Shown here: piece by piece, positions 33,708 to 42,701 of the stretch
Layout of the letters: each line of letters begins with the position of its first letter
How positions within the stretch are numbered: the first letter of the stretch is position 1
From: Verrucomicrobiia bacterium
Lineage (GTDB): Bacteria > Verrucomicrobiota > Verrucomicrobiia > Verrucomicrobiales > DEV007
DNA length: 64,000 nt
Direction of reading: 5' to 3'
Assembly: GCA_030427505.1 (NCBI GenBank)
Contig: JAUICH010000007.1
Coordinates: 124,001-188,000 of the forward strand
Made by a program: the position numbers and the translations under genes
Notes under the pieces: generated by a model
The model's input: the letters and a program-made list of their open reading frames with translations, nothing else
Databases searched by the model: none
Told to the model about the DNA's origin: nothing

Positions 33708-34661
33708 TTATTCCCTCAAAAACCGATGAAAGGGTTCCGGAGGTGAGGATTCGAAAGTCAGTCGCTCTTTGGTCTCCGGGTGGGTGAAGCTGAGCTTCCA
33801 GGCGTGGAGCATGAGGCGGCTGGTCTTGACGGACTGGCGGGAGGGTTGGGCGTAGATGGGGTCGCCCAGGATGGGATGACCCAGACCCTTCATGTGCACC
33901 CGGATCTGGTGGGTGCGGCCGGTGTGGAGATCGCACTCCACCAGGGCATGGTCGCCGAAGGGTTTCACCACGCGGTAGTCCGTGGCGGCTTCTTTGCCCG
34001 CGGGCGCGTTTACCTCGGCCATTTTCTGCCGGTTGACGGGATGACGGCCAATGCGGTTGCGGATCTCTCCGGCGGGCGGTTCGGGAACTTCCTGGACGAC
34101 GCAGAGATAGGTCTTTTTCACCTCCCGCCCGGAAAACTGACGGGTCAGCTCCTGATGGGCGGCGTCCGACTTGGCGGCCACCAGGCAGCCGCTGGTGTCT
34201 TTGTCCAGACGGTGCACGATGCCGGGCCGGAGCACGCCGCCGATGCCGGAAAGCTGGCCCCGGCAATGGTGGAGCAGCGCGTTCACGAGAGTGCCGTCCG
34301 GATTTCCCGCCGCGGGGTGGACGACCAGGCCGGAGGGTTTGTTGATGACGATGATGGAGGCGTCTTCAAACAGGACTTCCAGCGGAATGTCCTGAGGCAG
34401 GGCCTCCATGGGCTCTGGCTCGGGGATGTGGACGGTGATCTGGTCCCCCTCCGCCAGGGCGTGCTTGGGTTTCGCCGGACCGTCATTCAGGAGGATGTGA
34501 CCGTCCTTAATCAGGTCCTGAATGCGGGAGCGGGACAGCTCGGGGAGGGTATCGGAGAGGTATTTGTCCAGCCGCATGCCGGGACCGCGCCCGCCGGAGA
34601 CCTCCAGCACGGTCAGGCCTTCTTCCAGGTGTTTGGGACTTTTCGATTCCGGGGTGCTCAC
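33708..34661 (-). CDS. RluA-family 23S rRNA pseudouridine synthase (RluD-like)
   Basis: 317 residues. An N-terminal S4 domain (MRLDKYLSDTLPELSRSRIQ) is followed by the RluA catalytic domain with GIVHRLDKDTSGCLV (catalytic Asp). Then come the VECDLHTGRTHQIRVH motif and the C-terminal MLHAWKLSFTHP. It makes pseudouridine in large-subunit rRNA. The start is 40 bases from the divergent kinase gene, so the two promoters overlap. Confidence 0.95.
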   Translation of the reverse strand: MSTPESKSPKHLEEGLTVLEVSGGRGPGMRLDKYLSDTLPELSRSRIQDLIKDGHILLNDGPAKPKHALAEGDQITVHIPEPEPMEALPQDIPLEVLFEDASIIVINKPSGLVVHPAAGNPDGTLVNALLHHCRGQLSGIGGVLRPGIVHRLDKDTSGCLVAAKSDAAHQELTRQFSGREVKKTYLCVVQEVPEPPAGEIRNRIGRHPVNRQKMAEVNAPAGKEAATDYRVVKPFGDHALVECDLHTGRTHQIRVHMKGLGHPILGDPIYAQPSRQSVKTSRLMLHAWKLSFTHPETKERLTFESSPPEPFHRFLRE

Positions 34662-34701
34662 TGCGTTGCTTTGCTGAGGGCCAAATGGTAGCTTCGGCCC
34701 G

Positions 34702-37149
34702 ATGTCGGAGGAAGACCAGCCGGTTTATAACCAATGTCCGGAATGCCAGGAGGTGATCGATGTGGGCAATCAGCCCCCGTTTGCCAAGATCATCTGCCCG
34801 TATTGTAACCAGGCCATCCGGGTCCGGACCACGCTGGGGCCCTTTTTTATTGATCGCTTGCTGGGAGAGGGCGGCATGAGCCAGGTCTTTCTGGCGCGGG
34901 ACTCAAACCTGAGCCGCGCGGTGGCGTTAAAGATTCTGCACGCGGAACTCAGCCAGGACGAGATCCTGACCGCGCAGTTCGAGCGCGAGGCGAAGCTGAC
35001 GGCCTCCATCAACCACGCCAACGTGGTGAAGGTCTACACCGTGGGCAAGGACCAGGGGTACTTCTTCATCGCGATGGAACTGGTGGACGGGTCCAGCCTG
35101 GAGGAGCGCATTGCCGAAAGTGGCTCCGTGAACCAGGTGGAGGTGCTGGACATTGCCTATGACGTGACCTCCGGGTTGCGGGCCGCGCACAAGGAGGGGC
35201 TGATTCACCGGGACATCAAACCCGGCAACATTCTGCTGAGCAGCGAGCCGGCGGCCAAGCTGGTGGACTTTGGCCTGGCCATCATCCAGGGCGGGCAGGA
35301 CGCCACCGAAGACGTCTGGGCCACGCCCTACTATGTGCCGCTGGAAAAACTGTACGGCCAGCCGGAGGATTTCCGGGGCGACATCTACAGCCTGGGCGCC
35401 ACGCTGTTCCATGCCCTGGCAGGTAAGCCGCCGTTTGACGCGAATACCTCGAGCATTCAGGAGCTGATACAGATCAAAGAACAACCCATCCGGTTGGCCG
35501 ATTACACGAATGACGTAAAGCCCGCCGTTTGCGCCCTGATCGATCGCATGATGGCTCACCAGCCCGGCGCCCGGCATCAGAGCTACGACGAACTGCTCGA
35601 GCACATCGAAAAGGTGCAGGATTCGCTGCCGGGAGCGCGGACACGCAAGCGTGGTGGCTCCGGGACGGCCCGGACGGGGCAGGATGCGCTGGCGCCCGCG
35701 GCGAAGTATTCGCTGGTGGCCGCCGGGGTCCTTCTGCTGGCGGGGGGAGGGTGGTACTGGTGGTCTCAAAGCCAGGACTCTGGTGGCAAAGGCCTGGGGC
35801 TGGATCCGGATACGGAGAGGGTGCTTTCCGCCGGAGAACAGGACATCGCCTCCGAATACCACGAAGCCCGGCAGGCGCTGATCGGCCGGAAATTCCAGGA
35901 CGCCGAGCGTGGATTTGCCGGGCTACTGAAGAACGAAGACCTGAAGCAGCCCACCCGGAACTGGACGCGGTTTCACGCGGGCCTGGCCCTGCTGTTTGAG
36001 GGGAAGGAGCCGAAGGCTCGCGAAGTGTTCCGGGAGTTGGCTCAGGAAAGCCCGGAGGAAGCCGGGGTAATGGAGCCGGCGCTGGCGAAATTCTTTCACT
36101 GGGCGGGAAGCCAGCTTCAAGAGGCGCTGCCGGTGCTCCCGGAAGAAGCCGGTGCGGAAGCCGCAATGGAAGATCTGCCCCCTCTGGCCTTTCTGGCCTT
36201 TGGACTGAAGAACTGGAATCAGAATCAGTTCGAATCCGCCGGAGCGTTTTTGACCCAGTTTCGGGAAGCCTCTCTGGAAGGGGACTTTGCCTGGATGGAG
36301 CCGTATAAGGCCTTGACCGCTCCCTACCTGAACGACCTCAGCATCATAAGCCAGGCGGGGCGGCCCCGGAGCAGCATGAGCCCCGAGGAACTAACCAAAC
36401 TGGCGAACAAGCTGGAGACCGATGCGGCCGCGCTGAAGACAAGCGGCGCGGCTCCTTCCTGGATGAAAGACCGGGCAGAGCGGGCCGTAATGCTGGCCAG
36501 TTTACCCCGGAATGAGAAGCCGGCCGCGGCCACGGCCGCCTCAACAAAGCCGCCGGCAGTGGTGACGCCACCACCACCGAAGGAAAAGAAGGTCACCGCG
36601 CCAGATTCGCGGGAGGCCGGGAAATTCATCGAACTGATGGAGAAGGTTCACGCTCAGGCGAACACCTTTGACTTCGACGCGGCGGCCCTAACCTTGAAAG
36701 CGGAGACCTTTGAATCCGAAGTGTTGCGGGACCGGGTGCGGGACGAACTGACCGCCGTGACATTGGCTGGCGAGTTTCTGAATGAAGTTCTCGAACGCTT
36801 GCGGAAGCAGAAATTTGAGGGTGACATCTTCCGGCGTGCCGGTCATAACCTGAAGGCCACCGTGAACATGCTGGAAGGGCGAGAGCTGTCCGTGGACTTG
36901 GGTTTTGGGCCAAGCACGTTGAAACTTTCCGATCTCAAGGCCACCTGGCCTCTCTACGCGGCGGAGCGGGAGTTTCTCCGGGACGCCGTCAGTCCTCCCG
37001 CCGAGCACCCGGAGCTTTGGGCGCGGGCCGCCTGCTACGCCAGCATGATCAATATCAACAAGAAGGCTGAGGAACTGGCGGATAAAGCCGGGAAAGACAA
37101 TCCGGACTTCAGAGAGTTTTGGTCGAGACTGAATGAAAGTTATGAATAA
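34702..37149 (+). CDS. Membrane Ser/Thr protein kinase with zinc-ribbon N-terminus
   Basis: 815 residues. A four-Cys zinc ribbon (C12, C15, C32, C35) precedes a Hanks-type kinase domain (about 46-305): Gly loop GEGGMS, Lys77, HRDIKPGNIL (169-178), DFG (189-191). One membrane helix (about 336-354) leads to an extracytoplasmic helical, TPR-like region (about 375-600). Then follow a Pro/Ala linker with PPAVVTPPPPKEKK and another helical domain to the end. It signals across the inner membrane. The stop overlaps the start of an FGE-like gene, so the pair is co-translated. Confidence 0.93.
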   Translation: MSEEDQPVYNQCPECQEVIDVGNQPPFAKIICPYCNQAIRVRTTLGPFFIDRLLGEGGMSQVFLARDSNLSRAVALKILHAELSQDEILTAQFEREAKLTASINHANVVKVYTVGKDQGYFFIAMELVDGSSLEERIAESGSVNQVEVLDIAYDVTSGLRAAHKEGLIHRDIKPGNILLSSEPAAKLVDFGLAIIQGGQDATEDVWATPYYVPLEKLYGQPEDFRGDIYSLGATLFHALAGKPPFDANTSSIQELIQIKEQPIRLADYTNDVKPAVCALIDRMMAHQPGARHQSYDELLEHIEKVQDSLPGARTRKRGGSGTARTGQDALAPAAKYSLVAAGVLLLAGGGWYWWSQSQDSGGKGLGLDPDTERVLSAGEQDIASEYHEARQALIGRKFQDAERGFAGLLKNEDLKQPTRNWTRFHAGLALLFEGKEPKAREVFRELAQESPEEAGVMEPALAKFFHWAGSQLQEALPVLPEEAGAEAAMEDLPPLAFLAFGLKNWNQNQFESAGAFLTQFREASLEGDFAWMEPYKALTAPYLNDLSIISQAGRPRSSMSPEELTKLANKLETDAAALKTSGAAPSWMKDRAERAVMLASLPRNEKPAAATAASTKPPAVVTPPPPKEKKVTAPDSREAGKFIELMEKVHAQANTFDFDAAALTLKAETFESEVLRDRVRDELTAVTLAGEFLNEVLERLRKQKFEGDIFRRAGHNLKATVNMLEGRELSVDLGFGPSTLKLSDLKATWPLYAAEREFLRDAVSPPAEHPELWARAACYASMININKKAEELADKAGKDNPDFREFWSRLNESYE

Positions 37150-38467
37150 CGTTACCCCTTTTCGCAAGATGATGAAGAGTTCCGTCAGGATCGTTTTTGT
37201 GCTGCTTGGCTTGGCGGGGCTGTCTTCGCTTTCTTTGGAAAGAGTCCAAGGCGAAGATTCTCCGGACGAGCCGAAGACCCTGGATCAAGTCCAGTTTGAT
37301 TGGGAAGTGCAACTGGAGGAGATCAAGAAGCCGGTCACGGATCTGCAAAACAGCTATCAGGCACAGCTGGAGAAGCTGAGAGAAGCGGCGCAAGCGGTGG
37401 GAAACCTGAAGGCCGTGCTGGCGGTGGACCAGGAACTGACGTCGTTCCGGACCTCCGGAACCACCGAGGTGGACGACAGCGAGCAGCGGGAACTGGCCAG
37501 GCTCCAGGGCATCTACGAACGGGCCATGAAGGAGCGATTGCCCGCGGTCAACGGCCAGCTGAAGCAAGCGTACACTGCCTACCGAAACGACCTGAGTGGC
37601 CTGATCACGGCCTACACTCAGCGGAATGAGTTGAACCGGGCCAAGCAGGCTCAAGCGGCGCTGGAGGGGTTGAAAGAGGAAAGCTTTTCCATTGGCGACC
37701 CCGCTCCGGATGGCGTCAGAAGGCGGAACATCGCCACGCTGGAGAACAGCCTGGGAATGAAGTTCGCGCCAGTGGAGATTACCGGCGGGCCCTCGGAGGG
37801 GAAAGACATTCTGTTCTGTGTCTGGGAAACCCGGAACCGGGACTACGAAGCCTTCATGAGAAAGACGGGAACAGAGAAGAAAAAGGTGAGTTTCGATCAG
37901 AAAGACGACGAGCCGGTTATCGCCGTTTCCTGGGACGGCGCGAAGGCCTTTTGTGCCTGGCTGACGAAGATGGAGCAGGAAGAAGGGAAACTCCGCGAAG
38001 GGGATGTCTACCGCCTGCCGACGGATCACGAATGGAGCTGCGCCGCGGGAATCGGAGAAGCAGAGGACGCGGACGAGTCGCCTGAGGACAAAAGCGATAA
38101 GATCAAGGGCTACCCCTACGGGCGGCATTTTCCGCCGAAGGCGCGGGACGGGAACTATCACTTCCAGCCGGAAGATGGCTTCGAGCGGACCGCGCCAGTG
38201 GGATCCTATTCTCCGAACAAATTCGGACTCTTCGACATAGGGGGCAACGTGATGGAGATGTGTGAAGACACGGTGGAGAGGCCCGGTCAGTCCGTGCTCT
38301 ACTTTGTGTCGCGGGACACGCCTTTCGCTTTCGGCAATCCCGATCAGCGGGACACGGTCACGGAGAGCGCGGCGTTCTTTACCTCGCACCGGACTTTCAC
38401 CAGCATGGAAAAGGACAACAACGTGTGGATCGGGTTCCGTGTGGTGCTGGAGTTAGGCGAGCGGTAG
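37142..38467 (+). CDS. FGE-sulfatase-domain (SUMF1-like) exported protein
   Basis: 441 residues from the ATG overlapping the kinase stop by 8 bases (ATGs at 37133 and 37169 are alternatives). A signal peptide or anchor (about 15-35) is followed by a helical/coiled-coil region (about 45-180) and a formylglycine-generating-enzyme-like domain (about 195-441). That domain has VSWDGAKAFCAWL, YRLPTDHEWSCAAG, YPYGRHFPPKARDGNY, GLFDIGGNVMEM and IGFRVV. The active-site Cys pair of true FGE near the C-terminus is not present, so sulfatase activation is unlikely. A binding or signalling role with the kinase is inferred. Confidence 0.9.
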   Translation: MNNVTPFRKMMKSSVRIVFVLLGLAGLSSLSLERVQGEDSPDEPKTLDQVQFDWEVQLEEIKKPVTDLQNSYQAQLEKLREAAQAVGNLKAVLAVDQELTSFRTSGTTEVDDSEQRELARLQGIYERAMKERLPAVNGQLKQAYTAYRNDLSGLITAYTQRNELNRAKQAQAALEGLKEESFSIGDPAPDGVRRRNIATLENSLGMKFAPVEITGGPSEGKDILFCVWETRNRDYEAFMRKTGTEKKKVSFDQKDDEPVIAVSWDGAKAFCAWLTKMEQEEGKLREGDVYRLPTDHEWSCAAGIGEAEDADESPEDKSDKIKGYPYGRHFPPKARDGNYHFQPEDGFERTAPVGSYSPNKFGLFDIGGNVMEMCEDTVERPGQSVLYFVSRDTPFAFGNPDQRDTVTESAAFFTSHRTFTSMEKDNNVWIGFRVVLELGER

Positions 38468-38503
38468 CTGAGACTGGGTTCCGGCTATTCCTAAGAAATA
38501 GAA

Positions 38504-38540
38504 ACGCGGACCCGGTTTCCCAGGTCCGCGTCTTTCTTGA
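38504..38540 (+). terminator. Intrinsic terminator after the kinase/FGE-like pair
   Basis: A perfect 9-bp stem ACGCGGACC/GGTCCGCGT (38504-38512 and 38523-38531) with a 10-base loop is followed by TCTTTCTT. It lies between the + strand FGE-like gene and the - strand sialidase, so it may serve both. Confidence 0.85.
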
Positions 38541-38564
38541 ATTTGTTAGAGCTTTCTTTTGCCC

Positions 38565-39761
38565 TTACTCCGTCAGCCAGCTGGTGGTAAACCCGCGGAA
38601 CAGGATGGAGGCGGGTTCGCGCTCGGTCATGTTGGCGCCGCTTTCGTAGAGGACATAGACGGCGTCGCCTTCACCGGCGGCCAGGCAGGAGTAGCCGGCC
38701 ACGCCTTCGGCGATGGGCTTGCCGTCGGACCAGGTGGCGCCGTTGTCCGTGCTGACGCGGGCTTTCAGGTCGCGGCGCATGATCATGTTCGCCGGGTTGG
38801 AGAAGACCAGTCCGGCTTCCGTGCCGATCATGCTGGCGTGGCAGATGGGCTCCATGAGGCCGTCCACGAAGGTCACCTCGCTCCAGCCCGTGGCGCCGTC
38901 TTTGCTGGTGGCCTGGGCGCGCAGGGTTTGGAATCCGCTGGCGATGGCCTTGTTGCGGATGTTGATGACCACGGTGCCGTCCTTGGACTGGGCGACGGTG
39001 GCTTCAAAGCATTTGTCCACTTTGGTGCCGGTCTTGGTGCCTTCCACTTCCAAGTCCACGGCCACGATGTCGCCGCGCTTCCAGGTGGCGCCCGCGTCGT
39101 CGCTGTAGATGGTGGCCACTACGGCGGGCTGGAAACCCATGCCGTGAATGCCTTTGGAAAGCCACACCGGCACGACCAGACGGCCGCTGTCCAGTTGCGT
39201 GCCCGCTCCGGGACCAGGAGCCGCGACGCGCCAGTCGAACTCCGGACGGAATTCCTCAAACACGGAAGTGATCTCCACGGGATCGCTCAGGTTTTCGCCC
39301 GCGGCGTCCGCCGTACGCAGGAAGAAGCGATTGTACTCCACGCCGTAGAGGAACAGCGCGGCGCCTTCCTTGGTGGTGACGACGGTGGGGTTGTGAATGG
39401 CGATCTCGCCTTCCTTTGCCTGGGCGCGATCCAATTCGAAGGAGACGGGGTTGTCCTTGATGTCATCGGGCGCGATGCCCAGCTTCGCGGCGTCGCTCCA
39501 GGTGGCGCCGCCGTCTTTGGAGACGCGCATGAAGATATCGGAGGCGTTCCAGCCGCTGTCCTTGGCCTTGCGGGCTTCGGCGCAGGCGATCAGCGTATCG
39601 CTCGTGGTCCGCGCCAGGGCGGGGTAGCGGTAGATGGCGTAGTCGTTTTCCCCCTGCTTATAGACTTCCACGGGGTCGGTCTGAGCCAGCAGCACGGCCG
39701 GCGCCGCCAGGAATCCGGCGGCCACGGGGGCGAAAAAGGCGATGAGGTTTCTTCTTTTCAT
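38565..39761 (-). CDS. Secreted exo-sialidase (GH33-like)
   Basis: 398 residues. A signal peptide (about 1-26, cleaved after LLAQ) leads into a six-blade propeller. It has the YRYPAL form of the (F/Y)RIP motif (residues 44-49; Arg of the substrate triad) and four Asp boxes: SKDGGATWSD (81), SDDAGATWKR, a degenerate SKDGATGWSE and STDNGATWSD. Further Arg residues fit the triad (EEFRPEF, FSNPANMIMRRD). It releases terminal sialic acids in the periplasm or outside. The frame is open upstream through repeat DNA, but the signal peptide fixes the start. An SGNH esterase is next upstream on the same strand. Confidence 0.92.
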   Translation of the reverse strand: MKRRNLIAFFAPVAAGFLAAPAVLLAQTDPVEVYKQGENDYAIYRYPALARTTSDTLIACAEARKAKDSGWNASDIFMRVSKDGGATWSDAAKLGIAPDDIKDNPVSFELDRAQAKEGEIAIHNPTVVTTKEGAALFLYGVEYNRFFLRTADAAGENLSDPVEITSVFEEFRPEFDWRVAAPGPGAGTQLDSGRLVVPVWLSKGIHGMGFQPAVVATIYSDDAGATWKRGDIVAVDLEVEGTKTGTKVDKCFEATVAQSKDGTVVINIRNKAIASGFQTLRAQATSKDGATGWSEVTFVDGLMEPICHASMIGTEAGLVFSNPANMIMRRDLKARVSTDNGATWSDGKPIAEGVAGYSCLAAGEGDAVYVLYESGANMTEREPASILFRGFTTSWLTE

Positions 39762-39880
39762 AAATCGATAGATACCAGTCAATTTGAAGGCCGTAACCAA
39801 AGCGGGCAACCAAAACCCTTGCAAGCCCGGATTTCCGGCGGGATCAGGGGAGGCCGAAGGGCCGGGAGGGAGTGGGGAAT
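39762..39880. other. Sialidase upstream region
   Basis: About 120 bases of leader between the sialidase start and the short-repeat array. It should hold the sialidase promoter; no clear boxes were recognised. Confidence 0.35.
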
Positions 39881-40137
39881 AGCCGCGAAAAGGCGCAAGA
39901 GACGCAAAAAGTGGAGGGTGAAGGGGATGGTCTGAGGGAGAGGCGTGACCGGTGGGACGGGGGAGAGGAATGGCCGCAAAAAGGCGCAAGAGGCGCAAAG
40001 GTGGGGATTGGGATTGGCCGCGAAAAGGCGCAAGAGGCGCCAAGGTGGGGATTGGGAATGGCCGCAAAAAGGCGCAAGAGGCGCAAGAAGAAGCGGGTGA
40101 AGGGGATGGTCTGAGGGAGAGGCGTGGCCGGTGGGGG
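39881..40137. repeat. Short tandem repeat array E1
   Basis: Four copies of the core GCCGC(A/G)AAAAGGCGCAAGA, each followed by a GCGCAA-type step. Two inner copies have a 45-46 base period with GGTGGGGATTGGGA. The first and last are longer and both carry GAAGGGGATGGTCTGAGGGA. A second array with the same core in inverted orientation is at 41261-41441. The two arrays flank the SGNH hydrolase gene. Open frames across them are low-complexity and non-coding. Confidence 0.85.
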
Positions 40138-40432
40138 AGTGTCTTCACAGGCATCGAACGCCTCATCGACTGGCAGACCGTTCTCAGCCGCATCCGGGCC
40201 GCCGGAGGTCTCGCCGCACTCAGCGAAAGGCTCATGAAACACCTCGCCTGCCACGGACGCCATGAAAGCCGCCAAGGGCGTGAGCCTCTCCCTGACAAAA
40301 TAGCCAAAACTCTCTTCCCTGCCGGCTTCTCCGGCGCCTTAGCCTGACGCCTATGGGCTGAAAGCCCGGCGCATCCTTTCCCTAACGTGTTCGCCACGGC
40401 AGGCGCCAAACCTTCACGGCTTAGCAAGCCAA
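40138..40432. other. Intergenic region with a palindrome
   Basis: About 295 bases downstream of the SGNH gene. It includes a GGGCTGAAAGCCC palindrome followed by GGCGCATCC (about 40353-40375), which is the short arm of the element D family. A 69-codon plus-strand frame runs through it but looks non-coding. Confidence 0.45.
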
Positions 40433-41134
40433 TCACCCTTTCGGCGAAAGCGCCTTTTGCAGGATGGGGTCCAGCACCGTCTTCCACGCCGCGTAACCTT
40501 CCGGCACCATGTGCAGGCCGTCGCTCTTGAACAGCTCAGCCTTTGGCTTCCCGTCCGCGCCCAGCATTACCGGCGCAATGTCCACAAAATAACGGTCCGC
40601 CGTTTCCGCGCAGTAGGCGGCGATCAGGTCATTCGCGGCCTTCATGTCCGGCCACATGTCCCAGCGTTTCACGCTCGGCTTGATGGCGATATACAGCAGC
40701 GGCGTGCCCGGCAGCTTTGTCTCGATGAGCTTGGAGAGCTTCTTGAAGTCAGCCGCCACCTCCTCCGGCGTCATCTCGGCGGCAATGTCATTGTCGCCCG
40801 CGTAGAGGACAATCGCCTTTGGCTCGTAGGGCAGGATAATCCGGTCCGCGAAATACAGGCTGTCCGCAATGATCGACCCGCCGAAGCCGCGATTGATCGC
40901 GTTCAGGTCCGGGTGCGTCGCCTTCAGGTCCCACATGCGAATGCTGGAACTCCCCACAAACACCACCGGATGCTCCGCCGGCGGCGACTCCGCGTCCTTC
41001 TTCTCAAACGCCGCAATCGACGGCTCCCATTTGGCGATGCGCGCTTCCGAAATCACCGGATCGCTCGCGCAAGCCGAAGAAAACAGGCTGGCCAGCGCGG
41101 CCCCGGCAAAAAGCAGAACACTCAATGGCTTCAT
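40433..41134 (-). CDS. SGNH/GDSL-type esterase, exported
   Basis: 233 residues from the ATG of KPLSVLLFAG, which opens a signal peptide ending near ACASD. Block I is VVFVGSSSIRMW (nucleophile Ser about 63), block II is the Gly in NRGFGGS, block III is YAGDNDIA (Asn) and block V is DGLHMVPEGY (Asp and His). All four catalytic blocks are present. It is close to the sialidase and on the same strand, so removing O-acetyl groups from sialic acids or other glycans is a reasonable guess. Short-repeat arrays flank it on both sides. Confidence 0.9.
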   Translation of the reverse strand: MKPLSVLLFAGAALASLFSSACASDPVISEARIAKWEPSIAAFEKKDAESPPAEHPVVFVGSSSIRMWDLKATHPDLNAINRGFGGSIIADSLYFADRIILPYEPKAIVLYAGDNDIAAEMTPEEVAADFKKLSKLIETKLPGTPLLYIAIKPSVKRWDMWPDMKAANDLIAAYCAETADRYFVDIAPVMLGADGKPKAELFKSDGLHMVPEGYAAWKTVLDPILQKALSPKG

Positions 41135-41260
41135 GGAAAAACCGGCGGCAGAAGAAGGGGTTAAGGCTCTCATAAGCCCCTACTCTGGCAAGCCCCCGAA
41201 AAAAGGCAAAGACTTCGGGCCAGTCAGGTTCGCTTTCCCACCCACGAAAGATCACGCCAC

Positions 41261-41441
41261 TTTTGCGACCGTTTGCGCCTTTTCGCGGCCAATCCCAATC
41301 CCCACTTATGCGCCTCTTGCGCCTCTTGCGCCTTTTCGCGGCCAATCCCAATCCCCACTTTGCGACCGTTTGCGCCTTTTCGCGGCCAATCCCAATCCCC
41401 ACCTTTGCGCTTCTTGCGCCTTTTCGCGGCCATCCCCAACC
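41261..41441. repeat. Short tandem repeat array E2 (inverted relative to E1)
   Basis: Four copies of GCGCCTTTTCGCGGCC followed by AATCCCAATCCCCAC, with a period near 45-55 bases. This is the reverse complement of the E1 core. Two units carry GCGACCGTTT in place of the GCGCCTCTT step. It fills the gap between the SGNH gene and the convergent end of the flavin-binding protein gene. Confidence 0.85.
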
Positions 41442-41443
41442 CA

Positions 41444-41893
41444 TCACCCAAACGGCACCTCAAAATACTCCAGCGCCCATTCCCGCATGAAACGCACCTG
41501 CTTCGGCGCCACGCGATAGATGATCAGCTCCGGATTTTCCGGCGTGCCCAGGTACTGGCGGAGCAGGGGATTGCTCTCCCAGATGCCGGCCAGGACCTCC
41601 GCGTCCGTCACCACTTCCGCCACACCCGTAATGCGCACCTGGTCGTGGCTCGGCGCCAGGTAGCACAGTTCCACCTTCGGGTTTGCCGCGATCTCCGCCG
41701 TCTTGTGATAGCTCCGCAGGTTCGCCACATAGATGGTGAAGCCGTCCACCTTCACCGGAGACACCGGCCGCAGGCGCGGCTGCCCGGTCTCATCCACCGT
41801 GGCGAGCTGGGGAAACTTCGCCTCCCGGATCACGGCCCGCGCCAGTTCGGGGAGCTTCTCAGGATCGACGGGGTCGGGTTTCGGCTGGGCCAT
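41444..41893 (-). CDS. Pyridoxamine 5'-phosphate oxidase-like flavin-binding protein
   Basis: 149 residues, the usual size of a split-barrel flavoprotein. An N-terminal strand pair FPQLATVDETGQPRLRPVSP, the middle VDGFTIYVANLRSYHKTAEIAANP and the C-terminal IIYRVAPKQVRFM fit the PNPOx-like family that binds FMN, F420 or heme. The real substrate is unknown. It is divergent from the VTT gene at 41980. Confidence 0.85.
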   Translation of the reverse strand: MAQPKPDPVDPEKLPELARAVIREAKFPQLATVDETGQPRLRPVSPVKVDGFTIYVANLRSYHKTAEIAANPKVELCYLAPSHDQVRITGVAEVVTDAEVLAGIWESNPLLRQYLGTPENPELIIYRVAPKQVRFMREWALEYFEVPFG

Positions 41894-41979
41894 GCCTTTA
41901 CCATAGGCAAAGTCCGCGCCAGGGGCAATACCATGACGCGGCGCATGACAAACCCCGCCGGCGCCTGTATGTCAGGGGC

Positions 41980-42651
41980 ATGCGCGTGTGGTGGTTGGTG
42001 CTCTTGCTGGCGGTCATCGTCATCGTTCCCTTCCTGATTTGGGGGGACTTCTTCATGTCCCTCTTTTCGGCGGAAGGCGGCCTGGCCTGGCTCCAGGACT
42101 GGGGCGCCTGGGCCTGGGCGGCGGGTGTGGCCGCCCTGGTGCTGGATCTCTTTCTGCCCATCCCCGCCACCGTGGTCATGGCCGCCCTCGGTTACGAATA
42201 CGGCGCCCTGCTCGGCGGGACCCTCGCCGCCACCGGCAGCGTGCTGAGCGGCCTGCTGGCCTATGGCCTGTGCCGGAGCTTCGGCCACGGCGCCGCCCTG
42301 CGCATCGCGGGCGAAAAAGACCTCGCCCGGGGCGAAGCCATGTTCGCCCGCCGGGGCGGCTGGCTGGTGGCCCTGTCTCGCTGGCTGCCCGTGTTCCCGG
42401 AAGTCGTCGCCTGCCTCGCCGGGCTCACCCGCATGCCCTTCCGCGCCTTCTTCGCCGCCCTCCTCTGCGGCAGCCTGCCCATGGGGTTCTTCTACGCCGC
42501 CCTCGGCACCACCGGAAAACTCGCCGTCCTGCTCAGCATCCTTTTTCCCCCTATCTCCTGGCTCATCGTCCGGCCCTTTGTGATCGAGAAACAACCCGCG
42601 AAAGAAAACCTCGAAGAGACTGGGAAACCTGAGATAAACTCATCGGAGTAA
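41980..42651 (+). CDS. VTT/DedA-like (TVP38/TMEM64) membrane protein
   Basis: 223 residues with five to six membrane segments. The VTT-domain features are LFLPIPATVVMAALGYEYG and the re-entrant loop FARRGGWLVALSRWLPVFPE with GLTRMPFRAFF. The family acts in lipid scrambling or membrane homeostasis at the inner membrane. Its last ~30 codons are copied at the front of the second unit of the tandem duplication that follows. Confidence 0.9.
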   Translation: MRVWWLVLLLAVIVIVPFLIWGDFFMSLFSAEGGLAWLQDWGAWAWAAGVAALVLDLFLPIPATVVMAALGYEYGALLGGTLAATGSVLSGLLAYGLCRSFGHGAALRIAGEKDLARGEAMFARRGGWLVALSRWLPVFPEVVACLAGLTRMPFRAFFAALLCGSLPMGFFYAALGTTGKLAVLLSILFPPISWLIVRPFVIEKQPAKENLEETGKPEINSSE

Positions 42652-42701
42652 TCCCCCCAGATGCTGTGAAAACCTTCCCCTGAACCCTCCCGGAACCGCC
42701 G

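Noticed and set aside
39762-40487. N-terminal extension of the sialidase through the short-repeat array
   Set aside because: The extension translates repeat DNA into Pro/Ala-rich low complexity, and a clean signal peptide begins at 39761.
39881-41441. CRISPR array
   Set aside because: Units are irregular, GC-rich and lack unique spacers of constant length, the core itself is the repeat, and no cas gene is present.
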